A DNA stretch of 64,000 bases, taken from an uncultured Collinsella sp. (GTDB lineage: Bacteria; Actinomycetota; Coriobacteriia; Coriobacteriales; Coriobacteriaceae). The stretch spans positions 7,274-71,273 of the forward strand of contig CAJJTG010000004.1 of assembly GCA_905194675.1 (NCBI GenBank), in the 5' to 3' direction. The translations under genes and the position numbers were made by a program. Under the pieces are notes generated by a model. The model saw nothing but the letters and a program-made list of their open reading frames with translations, did no database searches and was not told where the DNA came from. Below, one piece after another: positions 24,886-33,364 of the stretch. Within the stretch, counting starts at the first letter, position 1; each line of letters begins with the position of its first letter.

Positions 24886-27627
24886 ATGGACAAGACCACA
24901 CAGGACAGCTTGGCAAAGAAACCCGTCGACATGAGGGACAGGATTCTCGAGCATCTCGAGGCCCTCACCTCTGCCGTCTCGCTCGACGACCTTGCCCGTC
25001 TGTCCACCTCCGACATCGCCGAGACGCTCATCATCTCCAGGAGCCTGGCGAGCCAGTACCTCAACGACCTTGTTCGCGCCGGTCTTGTGGTTAAGGTGGC
25101 GGGCAGGCCTGTCCGTTATTTTCATCGCCGCGCGTTCCAGAAGCGTTTTCAGGTAAAGCTCTCTGCAAGCGAGTATGCCTCGCTCGCCGACCTCATCCAG
25201 GCGACGGGAATCGCCGATCACCGCGACTTCGCGCGTGCCGTGGGCTTCGACATGAGCCTCAGCTCCGTTGTCGAGCAGTGCAAGGCTGCGGTTCAGTACC
25301 CTCCGTTTGGCCTGCCCATCCTCTTGAGCGGCGGCGTGGGTGTCGGTAAGTCTTTCCTTTCTCGCCTTGTGTACGAGTACGGCAAGAACCAGGGCTTGCT
25401 GTCCCGCGACTCCTCCTATGTGCGCATCGACTGCGCCGGGGTCCCGGACGCCGCCTCGTTCAACGGGCTTCTTGACGAGTCGATCGCGAAAGCGCGCGGG
25501 GGTGTGGTCTTTGTCAACGGCATCGAGGCACTCTCTCCCTCTGCGATGGAGCACTGCCTTGCGACGGCCCTCGGGCTCGATGCCTCCCAGGATGCGCCGC
25601 GCGCTCGCCTCGTTCTTTCGACGACGCTTTCCGCCGATGACCTGAAGGTTTCCTCGGCCTACAGCAAAATGCCCATCTGTGCCCGCGTCCCCTCACTCAA
25701 GGAGCGGACCCCCGAGGAGCGCGAGGATCTCATCTTGAGCTTCCTGCGCAGCGAGGGGTGCCGAATCGGTTCTGATGTGAAGATCAGCCGCGGCGCATAC
25801 CGTTGCCTCGTGAACGCGGACTTTTCCGATAACATCGCCGGCTTGCGCGCCTGCGTGACGAACTGCTGTGCCAAAGCGTTCCTCAATCGCGAGGGCGACT
25901 ACGTCGTCGTTCGCCCGTATCTTCTTCCCAGCGGGCTCCTCTCCTCCGCGCAGATCGATCAACAGCCCGACGATGGCGTTCTGATCGACGCGTCTCTGGA
26001 TGCCGCCGAGAGCACAGGGCCGGTCGAGCAGGCGCTCGATGCCCTGTGCTCCCTCGATGAGCGATTCTGCGCCGGGGAGCTCTCTGTCTCCGAGCTTGTC
26101 TCGCAAGCTGTCTCCGCTGTGCGCGGCGTTGAGGATCACTTGATCTTCGACCACGGCGTCGCCTCCTCGAGGTCGCGCGCCTTCGAGCGCGTCGTGGGCG
26201 CGGTCCTTGCCGACGCAGGCTCTTCTTATGGCATCGAGCTTTCGAGGAAGGTCGCTTTTCTACTGGCCCAGGAGATTTGCCTGCAGTTGTGGCCGGGTAT
26301 CGGCCTGGCTAAGCGAAAGTCTGCCTGTGCGGAGCAAATCTCCCATCTCCTCGGTGCCGTGACCTCCGAATTGCCGTTTGCCTCGAGTGTCTCCGATCAG
26401 GTCGCCGCAGACGTGGAAGGGGCGCTGGGAATCTCGCTCGATCACTTCACGAAGACGCTTCTGACGCTGTGCGTCGCATCGGAGTCTCGCGATGCGAAGG
26501 CCCTTCGGACGCTCTGCGTCATCTTGTCCCACGGCTACTCAACGGCGACGAGCATCGCCGACGCGGCGAACCGTATGCTCGGCATGCATGTGTACGAGGC
26601 GGTCGACATGCCCTACGACCAGCAGCTGAAGGACATCGTCGGTCCGCTCCAGCGCCTCGTCGACCGCCATTCCTACTGCACCGGGGTCGTGTTCCTCGTC
26701 GACATGGGCTCCTTGGAGGAGGCCTATAAGGCCCTCGAAAACGTTACCGACTCCACTATCGGCGTGGTGAACAACGTCTCTACCGGTCTTGCGCTCGAGA
26801 TCGGGGTCGGGCTGCTCGGCGGCAAGTCCGTCGCCGAGGTTCTTGGTGACGCGACCGCCGCGTGCGTGACGCACTGCAAGGTGATCGAGCGCGTCAACCG
26901 TGAGGACGCCATCGTCTTCTGCTCCGAGTCCGGGGTCGACGCCGCGGAAAGGATACGCCAGCTCGTCTCGCAGAGCCTCCCGCGCACCATAGGCGCGCGC
27001 CTGCTCACGAGGCCCTTCAAGCAGCTCGTCGCGAACGGGTCGAACGACGCCGTTTTCTCCGAGCACCGCGTCTGCGCCGTCATCGGCACGGGAGACCCCG
27101 GGGTCGCCTCCGTTCCCTTCGTCGCCCTCGAGGACATCATGTCGACGGCGTCCGCCTCTAAGGTTGATGCCGTGTTCGGCAGGTGGCTTGACGCTTCCGA
27201 GCTCTCTTCTTTCCACGAGAAGTTGCTCTCGAACATGACGCTGCAGAACGTCATCCGCTCCATCACCATCCTCGACCCGGAGCGGCTATTCCACGAGATC
27301 GAGAGCGCCGTGCACGAGCTTCAGCGCAGGACAGGCGAGAAGATCGGCAGCAACGCCATCATTGGGCTCTACGTCCACCTCTGCTGTCTCGTCGAGCGCC
27401 TTGTTACCAGAAACCCCATTGAGACCTACGTTGGCCAGGACCGCTTCGAGGAGGAACGCGCCGATTTCATCGAGTCCTTCAGGCAGAGCTTCTCGAGCAT
27501 CTCGACGCGCTATCGCGTAGAGGTTCCCGTAAGCGAGATCGCATATGTCTTCGACTACGTAAGCGTGAGCGCCGCCCCGGCGCGAGAAGAGCGCCTCGGC
27601 TCCTCGGACCTCCTGCTCGACGAGTGA
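24886..27627 (+). CDS. LevR-like PTS-controlled transcriptional activator
   Basis: A 913-residue regulator with an N-terminal winged helix (about 15-80), an AAA+ domain with Walker A GGVGVGKS (about 148-156), a PRD (His418 in EDHLIFDHG), a mannose-EIIA-like domain with the phospho-acceptor His549 in LSHGYSTATSIADAANR, an EIIB-like segment, and a C-terminal PRD with His831. This is the LevR architecture. It departs from LevR in lacking the GAFTGA sigma-54 contact loop, and Walker B is altered (VVFVNGIEAL). It therefore probably works without sigma-54. GAGGAGG precedes the ATG. It directly precedes the PTS operon that it presumably controls. Confidence 0.85.
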   Translation: MDKTTQDSLAKKPVDMRDRILEHLEALTSAVSLDDLARLSTSDIAETLIISRSLASQYLNDLVRAGLVVKVAGRPVRYFHRRAFQKRFQVKLSASEYASLADLIQATGIADHRDFARAVGFDMSLSSVVEQCKAAVQYPPFGLPILLSGGVGVGKSFLSRLVYEYGKNQGLLSRDSSYVRIDCAGVPDAASFNGLLDESIAKARGGVVFVNGIEALSPSAMEHCLATALGLDASQDAPRARLVLSTTLSADDLKVSSAYSKMPICARVPSLKERTPEEREDLILSFLRSEGCRIGSDVKISRGAYRCLVNADFSDNIAGLRACVTNCCAKAFLNREGDYVVVRPYLLPSGLLSSAQIDQQPDDGVLIDASLDAAESTGPVEQALDALCSLDERFCAGELSVSELVSQAVSAVRGVEDHLIFDHGVASSRSRAFERVVGAVLADAGSSYGIELSRKVAFLLAQEICLQLWPGIGLAKRKSACAEQISHLLGAVTSELPFASSVSDQVAADVEGALGISLDHFTKTLLTLCVASESRDAKALRTLCVILSHGYSTATSIADAANRMLGMHVYEAVDMPYDQQLKDIVGPLQRLVDRHSYCTGVVFLVDMGSLEEAYKALENVTDSTIGVVNNVSTGLALEIGVGLLGGKSVAEVLGDATAACVTHCKVIERVNREDAIVFCSESGVDAAERIRQLVSQSLPRTIGARLLTRPFKQLVANGSNDAVFSEHRVCAVIGTGDPGVASVPFVALEDIMSTASASKVDAVFGRWLDASELSSFHEKLLSNMTLQNVIRSITILDPERLFHEIESAVHELQRRTGEKIGSNAIIGLYVHLCCLVERLVTRNPIETYVGQDRFEEERADFIESFRQSFSSISTRYRVEVPVSEIAYVFDYVSVSAAPAREERLGSSDLLLDE

Positions 27628-27750
27628 CCTTCCCCGCGCCGCCGCGAGCTGACCGCGCGTCCTCAATAATTCGATAACCCCTTGCCCGGCGCGAATCCGG
27701 ATAGCGCCGAGGCAGTACCGAACGTAAAACTTCATTTGATAGGAGCAAAC

Positions 27751-28224
27751 ATGAGTGTTGTTATGGCACGAATCGACAATCGCCTGCTTCATGGCATCAT
27801 CGTGACGCAGTGGGCCCCGGTGTCGGGCGCGACCCGAGTCATGGTCATCGACGACAAGGTCGCCGGCGACGAGGTCCTGAAGTCCACCATGAGGATGGCG
27901 CGCCCCGCGGGCATGGCCGTCTCGATCATCTCCGAGGAGACCGCGCTCAAGAACTTCGCGGCGGGCAAGTACGACCGCGAGAAGGTCTTTGTCATCGCCA
28001 AGGAGCCCGAGACGATCCTTCACCTGGTCGAGTCGGGCATCGAGCTCCCGTCGCTGATCGTCGGCGGCTCTCTTGTCAAGGAGGGCGGCGTCCAGCTCAC
28101 CCAGCGCGCCTATGCCTCCGCCGAGAACGTCCAGAGCTACAAGGCGCTCATCGCCCGCGGCGTCAAGGTGACGGCACAGTTCGTGCCCGCCGACAAGCCC
28201 GTCTCCGTCGCCGACCTCATCTAA
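27751..28224 (+). CDS. PTS mannose-family EIIB component
   Basis: Cytoplasmic phosphocarrier between EIIA and the sugar. The 157-residue protein begins SVVMARIDNRLLHGIIVTQW; His14 in RLLHG is the phosphorylation site of mannose/fructose/sorbose-type EIIB. ATG 27751 follows AGGAG; the open frame upstream is not homologous. It is the first of four PTS subunits in the order B-C-D-A. Confidence 0.93.
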   Translation: MSVVMARIDNRLLHGIIVTQWAPVSGATRVMVIDDKVAGDEVLKSTMRMARPAGMAVSIISEETALKNFAAGKYDREKVFVIAKEPETILHLVESGIELPSLIVGGSLVKEGGVQLTQRAYASAENVQSYKALIARGVKVTAQFVPADKPVSVADLI

Positions 28225-28233
28225 GGAGGGATC

Positions 28234-29019
28234 ATGGTCAACTTCACTATCCTGCAGGTCGTCCTTTTGACCCTGCTGGCCTTCATCAAGCACGTGGACT
28301 ACTACGGCATCCCGATGATCTTCGTCAACTATGCCGTCTTCTGGGGCCTTATCACCGGTGTCGTCATGGGCGACTGGCAGACCGGCCTCGTCATCGGCGG
28401 CACCATCCAGCTCATGCAGCTCGGCGTCGCGGGCTTCGGCGGCTCGTCGATTCCCGACTACGGCACGATGGCCATCATCGCCACAGCCTACGGCGTGACC
28501 CTGGGCGCGGACACGGGCCTCGCCATCGGCCTGCCGGTCGGCATGCTCGGCATCCAGCTCGACGTCATCGTCAAGATCCTCAACGGCTTCGTCGTCGAGA
28601 AGTCCCAGAAGTTCTGCGACGAGGGCAAGTTCAAGCAGATGAACGCCATCCTGTGGGTCTGCCCCGTGCTCTTCGGCCTGTGCGCCGCCCTGCCCGTCTT
28701 TGTCTCCGTGACCCTCGGCCAGCCCGCCGTCAACTGGCTCCTCGAGGTTATGCCCCAGTGGTTCCTCTCCGGCCTCACCCTCGCCGGCAAGATGCTCCCG
28801 GCCGTCGGAATCGCGATGCTGCTGCGTTACATGCCCACCGGCAAGTACTTCCAGTACCTGCTCGCCGGCTTCTTCCTCTCGGCCTTCCTGAACGTGCCCA
28901 TCATCGGCGCCGCCATCGTCGGCTTTGCCCTCGCGATCGCGTTCTACCAGCGCGCCGAGAGGGACACCGAGCTCGCCGCCCACGCTTCCGCAGACGCCTT
29001 CATCGGAGAGGATGAGTAA
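28234..29019 (+). CDS. PTS mannose-family EIIC component
   Basis: Integral membrane sugar channel subunit. The 261-residue hydrophobic protein has the family signature around GTIQLMQLGVAGFGGSSIPD and LPVGMLGIQLDV. It starts 9 bp after the EIIB gene behind AAGGAGGG and lies 2 bp before EIID. The sugar is not readable from the sequence; the neighbouring GH172 and fructokinase point to fructose-containing or arabinofuranose-containing oligosaccharides. Confidence 0.93.
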   Translation: MVNFTILQVVLLTLLAFIKHVDYYGIPMIFVNYAVFWGLITGVVMGDWQTGLVIGGTIQLMQLGVAGFGGSSIPDYGTMAIIATAYGVTLGADTGLAIGLPVGMLGIQLDVIVKILNGFVVEKSQKFCDEGKFKQMNAILWVCPVLFGLCAALPVFVSVTLGQPAVNWLLEVMPQWFLSGLTLAGKMLPAVGIAMLLRYMPTGKYFQYLLAGFFLSAFLNVPIIGAAIVGFALAIAFYQRAERDTELAAHASADAFIGEDE

Positions 29020-29021
29020 CC

Positions 29022-29855
29022 ATGGAAAACGAGAACATCACCGCCGTCGCCAAGGGCAAGCCCTCCGGCTACAAGGTCACCAAGAAGGACCTGCGCAACG
29101 CGAACTGGCGCTGGCTCATGAGCGTGTGCACCTTCAACTACCAGACCCAGCAGGGCGCCTCAGTCGCCTACGCCCTCTCGCCGGTCCTGAGGAAGATCTA
29201 CACGAACGACGAGGACTATAAGCAAGCGCTCAACAACCACTTCCGCTACTACAACACCCAGCCTTGGCTCGCCGCCATCATCCTTGGCGTCTGCGTGGCC
29301 ATGGAGGAGCGCGACGGCCTAGCGGCGGCGGACGCCGTCCAAGACCTGAAGATCGGCACCATGGGACCGCTCGCCGGCGTCGGCGACTCCCTGCTCATGA
29401 CCATGATCCCGACCATCATGGGCTCCATCGCCGCCTACATGGCCATCGAGGGCAACCCCGTGGGAGCCGGCATCTGGTTCGCGCTCATCCTGGCCATCTT
29501 CTGGGTCCGCATGCACGCCCTCGAGTTCGGCTACAAGCAGGGCGTGAAGCTCGTCACCGACTTCAGCGAGAAGCTTCCCAACCTCACTGCCGCCGCCTCC
29601 GTGCTCGGCCTCACCGTGGTCGGCTGCCTCATCGCCTCGGTCATCGGCGTCACCTGCCCGATTAGCTTCAGCTTCGGCGACGTCGCGATGGAGATCCAGC
29701 CGCTGCTCGACAAGATCCTGCCTGCCATGATCCCCGCCGCCATCACGGGAAGCGCGTATTACCTTCTTACCAAGAAGAACGCGAGCATGACGGCCCTCAT
29801 CCTCGTGGTGATTGTCCTCGCGATGGTCGCCTCCGCCGCCGGCATCCTCGCTTAG
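29022..29855 (+). CDS. PTS mannose-family EIID component
   Basis: Second membrane subunit of the mannose-class permease. The 277-residue protein begins with a cytoplasmic stretch, then NWRWLMSVCTFNYQTQQGA, FRYYNTQPWLAAIILGV and DLKIGTMGPLAGVGDSLL, typical of ManZ. Its C-terminus is a hydrophobic anchor. It is translationally close to EIIC (2 bp). Confidence 0.93.
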   Translation: MENENITAVAKGKPSGYKVTKKDLRNANWRWLMSVCTFNYQTQQGASVAYALSPVLRKIYTNDEDYKQALNNHFRYYNTQPWLAAIILGVCVAMEERDGLAAADAVQDLKIGTMGPLAGVGDSLLMTMIPTIMGSIAAYMAIEGNPVGAGIWFALILAIFWVRMHALEFGYKQGVKLVTDFSEKLPNLTAAASVLGLTVVGCLIASVIGVTCPISFSFGDVAMEIQPLLDKILPAMIPAAITGSAYYLLTKKNASMTALILVVIVLAMVASAAGILA

Positions 29856-29881
29856 CTTCGACCCAAGAGATTGGTGAATCA

Positions 29882-30280
29882 ATGAGAAAGATAGTTGTGG
29901 CGAGCCATTCCCTTCTCGCCCAGGGCTTCAAGGACACCCTCGAGTTCCTTACGGGTAAGGGCGACGCCGTCAACGCCGTGTGCGCCTACGTGAACGACAA
30001 CGGCGAGGGGCTCGACGCGGCGGTCGAGGCGGCTCTTTCGGGCACTGACGAGGTCGTCGTCCTTACCGACGCGTTCGGCGGCAGCGTGAACCAGCGCTTC
30101 TCCCGCTTCGCCTCCGACCGGATCCACGTGATCGCGGGTGTCAACCTCCCGCTCGCCATGACGGTCGCGCTCGCGCGCCCCGACGAGAAGCTCGACTTCG
30201 ATGCCCTCGTCAACGAGGCGCGCCAGCAGATCATCTACGTGAACGGTGTCAGTTCTGCCGAGTGCGACGACGACGAATAG
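29882..30280 (+). CDS. PTS mannose-family EIIA component
   Basis: Soluble phosphocarrier receiving phosphate from HPr. The 132-residue protein starts RKIVVASHSLLAQG with His9 as the phospho-acceptor and has VVVLTDAFGGSVNQRFSR, a common EIIA-Man segment. In many loci EIIA comes first; here it is last of the four. Its phosphorylation state could also signal to the LevR-like regulator. Confidence 0.92.
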   Translation: MRKIVVASHSLLAQGFKDTLEFLTGKGDAVNAVCAYVNDNGEGLDAAVEAALSGTDEVVVLTDAFGGSVNQRFSRFASDRIHVIAGVNLPLAMTVALARPDEKLDFDALVNEARQQIIYVNGVSSAECDDDE

Positions 30281-30292
30281 AGGAGGTCGACG

Positions 30293-31417
30293 ATGAGAGA
30301 GTTCCTTAAGGACGTGTGGATGCACGGCGGTGAGGAAAGCCGCGCCATCACCCCCGAGAACATCACGGGCGAGAAGGGCCGCGCCGCCATGTCGGCCAGC
30401 CACCTCGGCGTCGGCCGCAAGGGCTCGTGCTGCGTGCCCCTTGAGTCCGGCGAGACCATCACGCTCGCGGACATCGAGGGCCCCGGCATCATCCGCCACA
30501 TCTGGATGACCGTCCCCGACAAGACCGCCGCCGGCAGCTTCGTCATGCGCGACCTCGTGCTGCGCTTCTACTGGGACGACGAGGAGACCCCCTCGGTCGA
30601 GTGCCCTGTCGGCGACTTCTTCTGTAACGGCTTCGGTGAGCGCGCCATTGTCAACTCAATGCCCATCTGCGTGAACCCGACGGGCGGCATGAACTGCTAC
30701 TTCGAGATGCCCTTCAGGAAGCACGCCAAGGTCACGCTTACGAGCGAGCACCCCGGGTTCATTAAGTACATCTTCTACACGTTCAACTACGCGCTCACCG
30801 ACGTGCCGGACGACGCCATGTACTTCCACGCTCGCTTTAACCGCGAGCGCAGCACCCGCAGGGGCGTCGACTACACCGTGCTCGACGGCGTGCGCGGCAA
30901 GGGCTACTACGTCGGCACCTACATGGCCCTGTGCGCCCTGGAGCGCTATTGGTGGGGCGAGGGCGAGATGAAGTTCTTCCTCGACGGCGACGAGGAGTTC
31001 CCCACGGTCACCTCGACGGGAGCCGAGGACTACTTCGGCGGTGCCTGGGCCTTCCTCGACAGGCCGCCCCACGCGTTGCCCGAGGCGCAGTGCTTCAACA
31101 CGCTGTTCGCCGGCTACCCGTACCGCTCGACGCGCGACGCCACGCGCGACCGCTTCAGCGCGGGCAAGCCGAACCCGAATCCGATGCTCGCGACTAACGA
31201 CGACGCGCTGCCCAGGCACGGCCTCTACAGGTGGCACCTTCCCGATCCGATCTCGTTCAAGGAGGACCTGCGCGTGACGTTCCAGGACCTCGGCAACGAC
31301 GACATCAAGCTCTACGAGCGCGAGGACGACATCTCCACCGTCGCCTACTGGTACCAAAGCGAGCCGCACGCCGTGCTCGCCCCGTTTGCCGCAAGGCAGG
31401 ACCGCGTGCCCAGGTAG
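30293..31417 (+). CDS. GH172 (DUF2961) family glycoside hydrolase
   Basis: A 374-residue DUF2961 protein. Characterized members form family GH172 and act on difructose dianhydride (alpha-D-fructofuranosidase) or D-arabinofuranosides. Recognizable segments are SHLGVGRKGSCCVPLESGE, GPGIIRHIWMTV, VGDFFCNGFGE and FLDGDEEFPTVTSTGAEDYF; the last holds the acidic residues expected at the active site. There is no signal peptide, so it acts inside the cell on material brought in by the PTS. It begins 12 bp after EIIA. Fructoside versus arabinofuranoside specificity is not settled by sequence. Confidence 0.85.
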   Translation: MREFLKDVWMHGGEESRAITPENITGEKGRAAMSASHLGVGRKGSCCVPLESGETITLADIEGPGIIRHIWMTVPDKTAAGSFVMRDLVLRFYWDDEETPSVECPVGDFFCNGFGERAIVNSMPICVNPTGGMNCYFEMPFRKHAKVTLTSEHPGFIKYIFYTFNYALTDVPDDAMYFHARFNRERSTRRGVDYTVLDGVRGKGYYVGTYMALCALERYWWGEGEMKFFLDGDEEFPTVTSTGAEDYFGGAWAFLDRPPHALPEAQCFNTLFAGYPYRSTRDATRDRFSAGKPNPNPMLATNDDALPRHGLYRWHLPDPISFKEDLRVTFQDLGNDDIKLYEREDDISTVAYWYQSEPHAVLAPFAARQDRVPR

Positions 31418-31444
31418 GGTTGCCTCGAAACAAGCCAACGTTAT

Positions 31445-31483
31445 GGGCGCCCGCGGTTGACCATGACTGCGGGCGTCCCTTTG
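31445..31483 (+). terminator. Intercistronic attenuator-like hairpin
   Basis: GGGCGCCCGC pairs with GCGGGCGTCC around a short loop, followed by a short T tract, between the GH172 and ROK genes. It could lower kinase expression relative to the PTS genes. Confidence 0.5.
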
Positions 31484-31496
31484 TAAGGAGGATCAC

Positions 31497-32381
31497 ATGA
31501 GCGAAAAGCAAATGAGGCTCGGCGCCCTCGAAGCCGGCGGGACCAAGATGGTCTGTGCCGTGGTGTCCGGCGACGGCGAGGTCCTCGACCGTATGGAGAC
31601 CCCGACGCTTACGCCCGCCGAGACCGTCCCGCAGATGATCGAGTGGTTCACCGCCCGCGATGTGGACGCGTTGGGCATCGGCGCCTTCGGCCCGACCTGC
31701 GTCGACCCCAACGACGAGCGCTACGGCTCCATCCTCCAGACGCCCAAGCTCGCGTGGCGAGGCCATGGTCTTCGCGCCGCGTTCGCCGACGCCCTCGGGA
31801 TTCCGGTGGCCTACGACACGGACGTGAACGTTGCCTGCCTCGGCGAAGTGGTCTTCGGCTGCTGCAAGGGGCTCGAGGACGCCGTCTACGTGACCATCGG
31901 CACCGGCGTGGGCGCGGGCGTCATGTGCGCGGGCAGACTCCTTCACGGCATGCTGCACCCCGAGGCCGGTCACATGCTGGTAAGGACCCGTCCCACCGAG
32001 GAGGGACGCTGCGTCTGCCCGAGCCACGCGAGCTGTCTCGAGGGGCTCGCCTCCGGCCCCGCCATCGCCGCGCGCTGGGGAAAGCCCGCGGCCGAGCTCG
32101 CGGACAACGATGAGGTGTGGGCGCTCGAGGGGGATTATCTGGGGCAGATGTGCGCGAACCTCGTGCTCATGTACTCGCCTCGCCGCATCGTCCTCGGCGG
32201 CGGCGTGATGCACCAGGAGCAGCTCTACGGCATCGTCCGCAAGAAGACCCTCGAATATCTGGGTGGCTACATCCAGACCGCCGAGCTTAAGGACATGGAG
32301 AGCTACATCTGCGCCCCGGGCTGCGGCGGCGACCAAGGAATCCTCGGCGCGGCCGAGCTGGCAAGAAGGGCGCTCGCGTAA
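31497..32381 (+). CDS. ROK-family fructokinase/sugar kinase
   Basis: A 294-residue ROK kinase. It begins GALEAGGTKMVCAV, the ATP loop typical of the fructokinase branch, with IGTGVGAGV and the zinc motif GHMLVRTRP...CVCPSHASCLEGLASGPA. This pattern is closer to bacterial fructokinases (GmuE/ScrK type) than to glucokinase. AAGGAGG precedes the ATG. It probably phosphorylates the hexose released by the GH172 enzyme. It is the last gene of the island. Confidence 0.85.
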   Translation: MSEKQMRLGALEAGGTKMVCAVVSGDGEVLDRMETPTLTPAETVPQMIEWFTARDVDALGIGAFGPTCVDPNDERYGSILQTPKLAWRGHGLRAAFADALGIPVAYDTDVNVACLGEVVFGCCKGLEDAVYVTIGTGVGAGVMCAGRLLHGMLHPEAGHMLVRTRPTEEGRCVCPSHASCLEGLASGPAIAARWGKPAAELADNDEVWALEGDYLGQMCANLVLMYSPRRIVLGGGVMHQEQLYGIVRKKTLEYLGGYIQTAELKDMESYICAPGCGGDQGILGAAELARRALA

Positions 32382-32413
32382 CTTGCGCTCTCTCCGCCAT
32401 ACAACGCGTTAAG

Positions 32414-32463
32414 AAAAGACGAGCGCTTCTTGCCAATTGAGCGGCAAGAAGTGCTCGTCTTTT
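32414..32463. terminator. Bidirectional terminator after the ROK kinase
   Basis: A 21-base arm AAAAGACGAGC...CTTGCC pairs with its complement around an 8-base loop, with T runs on both strands. It ends the sugar operon and also the leftward remnant ORF. Confidence 0.85.
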
Positions 32464-32499
32464 GCATTTGTTTTTGGGGCAGGACGCCCCGCCTCCGCT

Positions 32500-32784
32500 A
32501 GAGTCCCTGGACCGCCACACCCACGAGGTTTGGATCGGTGTGGACAAGAAGCGCGGGGCTGATGTCGGAGCGGACGACCTCCACCGCGTTGGCCACGCGC
32601 TCGCACAGGGCCTGCTCCATGCGGTCGTAGAGGTCGGCGTGGGCCGAGGTGCGGCTCGCGGCAAAGCGCACCTTGGGGTGCTTCTCGACGATGGCGGCGA
32701 TGAGCTTGACCTCGGTGCGATGCGGTACTTGCACAGCCATTTCGTGTACGCGAGGCTGTTGGCTTTCTGGGCCACAGCAATCAC
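32500..32784 (-). pseudogene. IS200-like TnpA N-terminus fused to an unidentified gene tail
   Basis: Reading leftward from GTG 32784 the first 22 residues include AQKANSLAYTKWLCKYRI, the start of IS200/IS605 Y1 transposases. The homology then stops and a different frame continues from about 32718 to a stop at 32500, with KLIAAIVEKHPKVRFAASR and SDISPALLVHTDP, whose family I do not recognise. The composite is most simply read as deletion debris that joins an IS200 left end to the 3' end of another gene. Confidence 0.6.
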
Positions 32785-32920
32785 CTTCCCCCTAGTATGA
32801 TGACCTGAACAATCCTCATGCTAGGGGGAAGGTTTTTGTCGCGTAGCGGAAATTGGCCTCCACCCGCTGAGCGGGTGGCTTTCTATGCCGCGCGTGCCGC
32901 GCGGCACGGACTAAAGTCCA
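32784..32920. mobile_element. Remnant IS200/IS605-type terminal hairpins
   Basis: A 17-bp inverted repeat with one mismatch (32784-32800 with 32816-32832), then CCACCCGC/GCGGGTGG at 32860-32878, TGCCGCGCG/CGCGCGGCA at 32886-32906 and GGACTAAAGTCC at 32909-32920. A cluster of subterminal hairpins beside a TnpA start fits the single-stranded-DNA recognition ends of IS200/IS605 elements. No intact transposase remains. Confidence 0.55.
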
Positions 32921-33029
32921 TGAATAAAAACGAGGAAGGCCACGTCCGGCCTCCCTCGCAAAGGGTCTCTGATTACTCCCACTCATTGGGGACAGACTTA
33001 AATGAGTGCTCTTGAAATGCCGGCGCCTG

Positions 33030-33110
33030 GGGACGTTCTTTTTCTGTCTGCAGTTTGGAACGTTCCTTTTCTGTCGGCAGTTTGGGACGGTCCTTAGAGC
33101 TGCAGCGCGC
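33030..33110 (+). repeat. 27-bp tandem repeat
   Basis: Two adjacent 27-bp units (33030-33056, 33057-33083; 23 or so identical positions) with core ACGTTC, TTTTCTGTC and GCAGTTT, plus a partial third unit from 33084. No coding content. It lies between the IS remnant and the phased operator region. Confidence 0.75.
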
Positions 33111-33195
33111 CATGAGCGAAGGCGAAGCGGATCATCCTGTCTTTTGAGTTCTAAGCATAAGCCCCCGTCTCTGAGCAATGACCGGTTCGCATTTG

Positions 33196-33304
33196 TGCGT
33201 ATTTGCGTGCGTGGGATTGCGTGAATATGCGTATAGATGCGCCGTTTACGGGAGAAAAATGACCGTCTAGCGGTGAGATACGCAAAAACGCGCACAGACG
33301 CGCG
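33196..33304. promoter_or_regulatory. Phased repeat operator region before the oxidoreductase/DeoR pair
   Basis: TGCG occurs at 33208, 33218, 33228 and 33238 at exact 10-bp steps (another TGCGT at 33196), and the inverse CGCA/CGCG occurs at 33281, 33291 and 33301, again at exact 10-bp steps. The two sets face each other across 39 bp. DeoR-family repressors bind repeated short sites on one DNA face, and a DeoR gene lies in this operon (34448), so this is a good candidate for its operator. Confidence 0.6.
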
Positions 33305-33364
33305 TGTTTGTGCGAATATAGAGCTATCCGAAATGCAAGACGTTCTATGACACAGGAGGCACAT

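Noticed and set aside
27640..27750. Sigma-54 promoter upstream of the PTS operon
   Set aside because: No GG-N10-GC element of -24/-12 type could be found, and the regulator lacks the sigma-54 loop.
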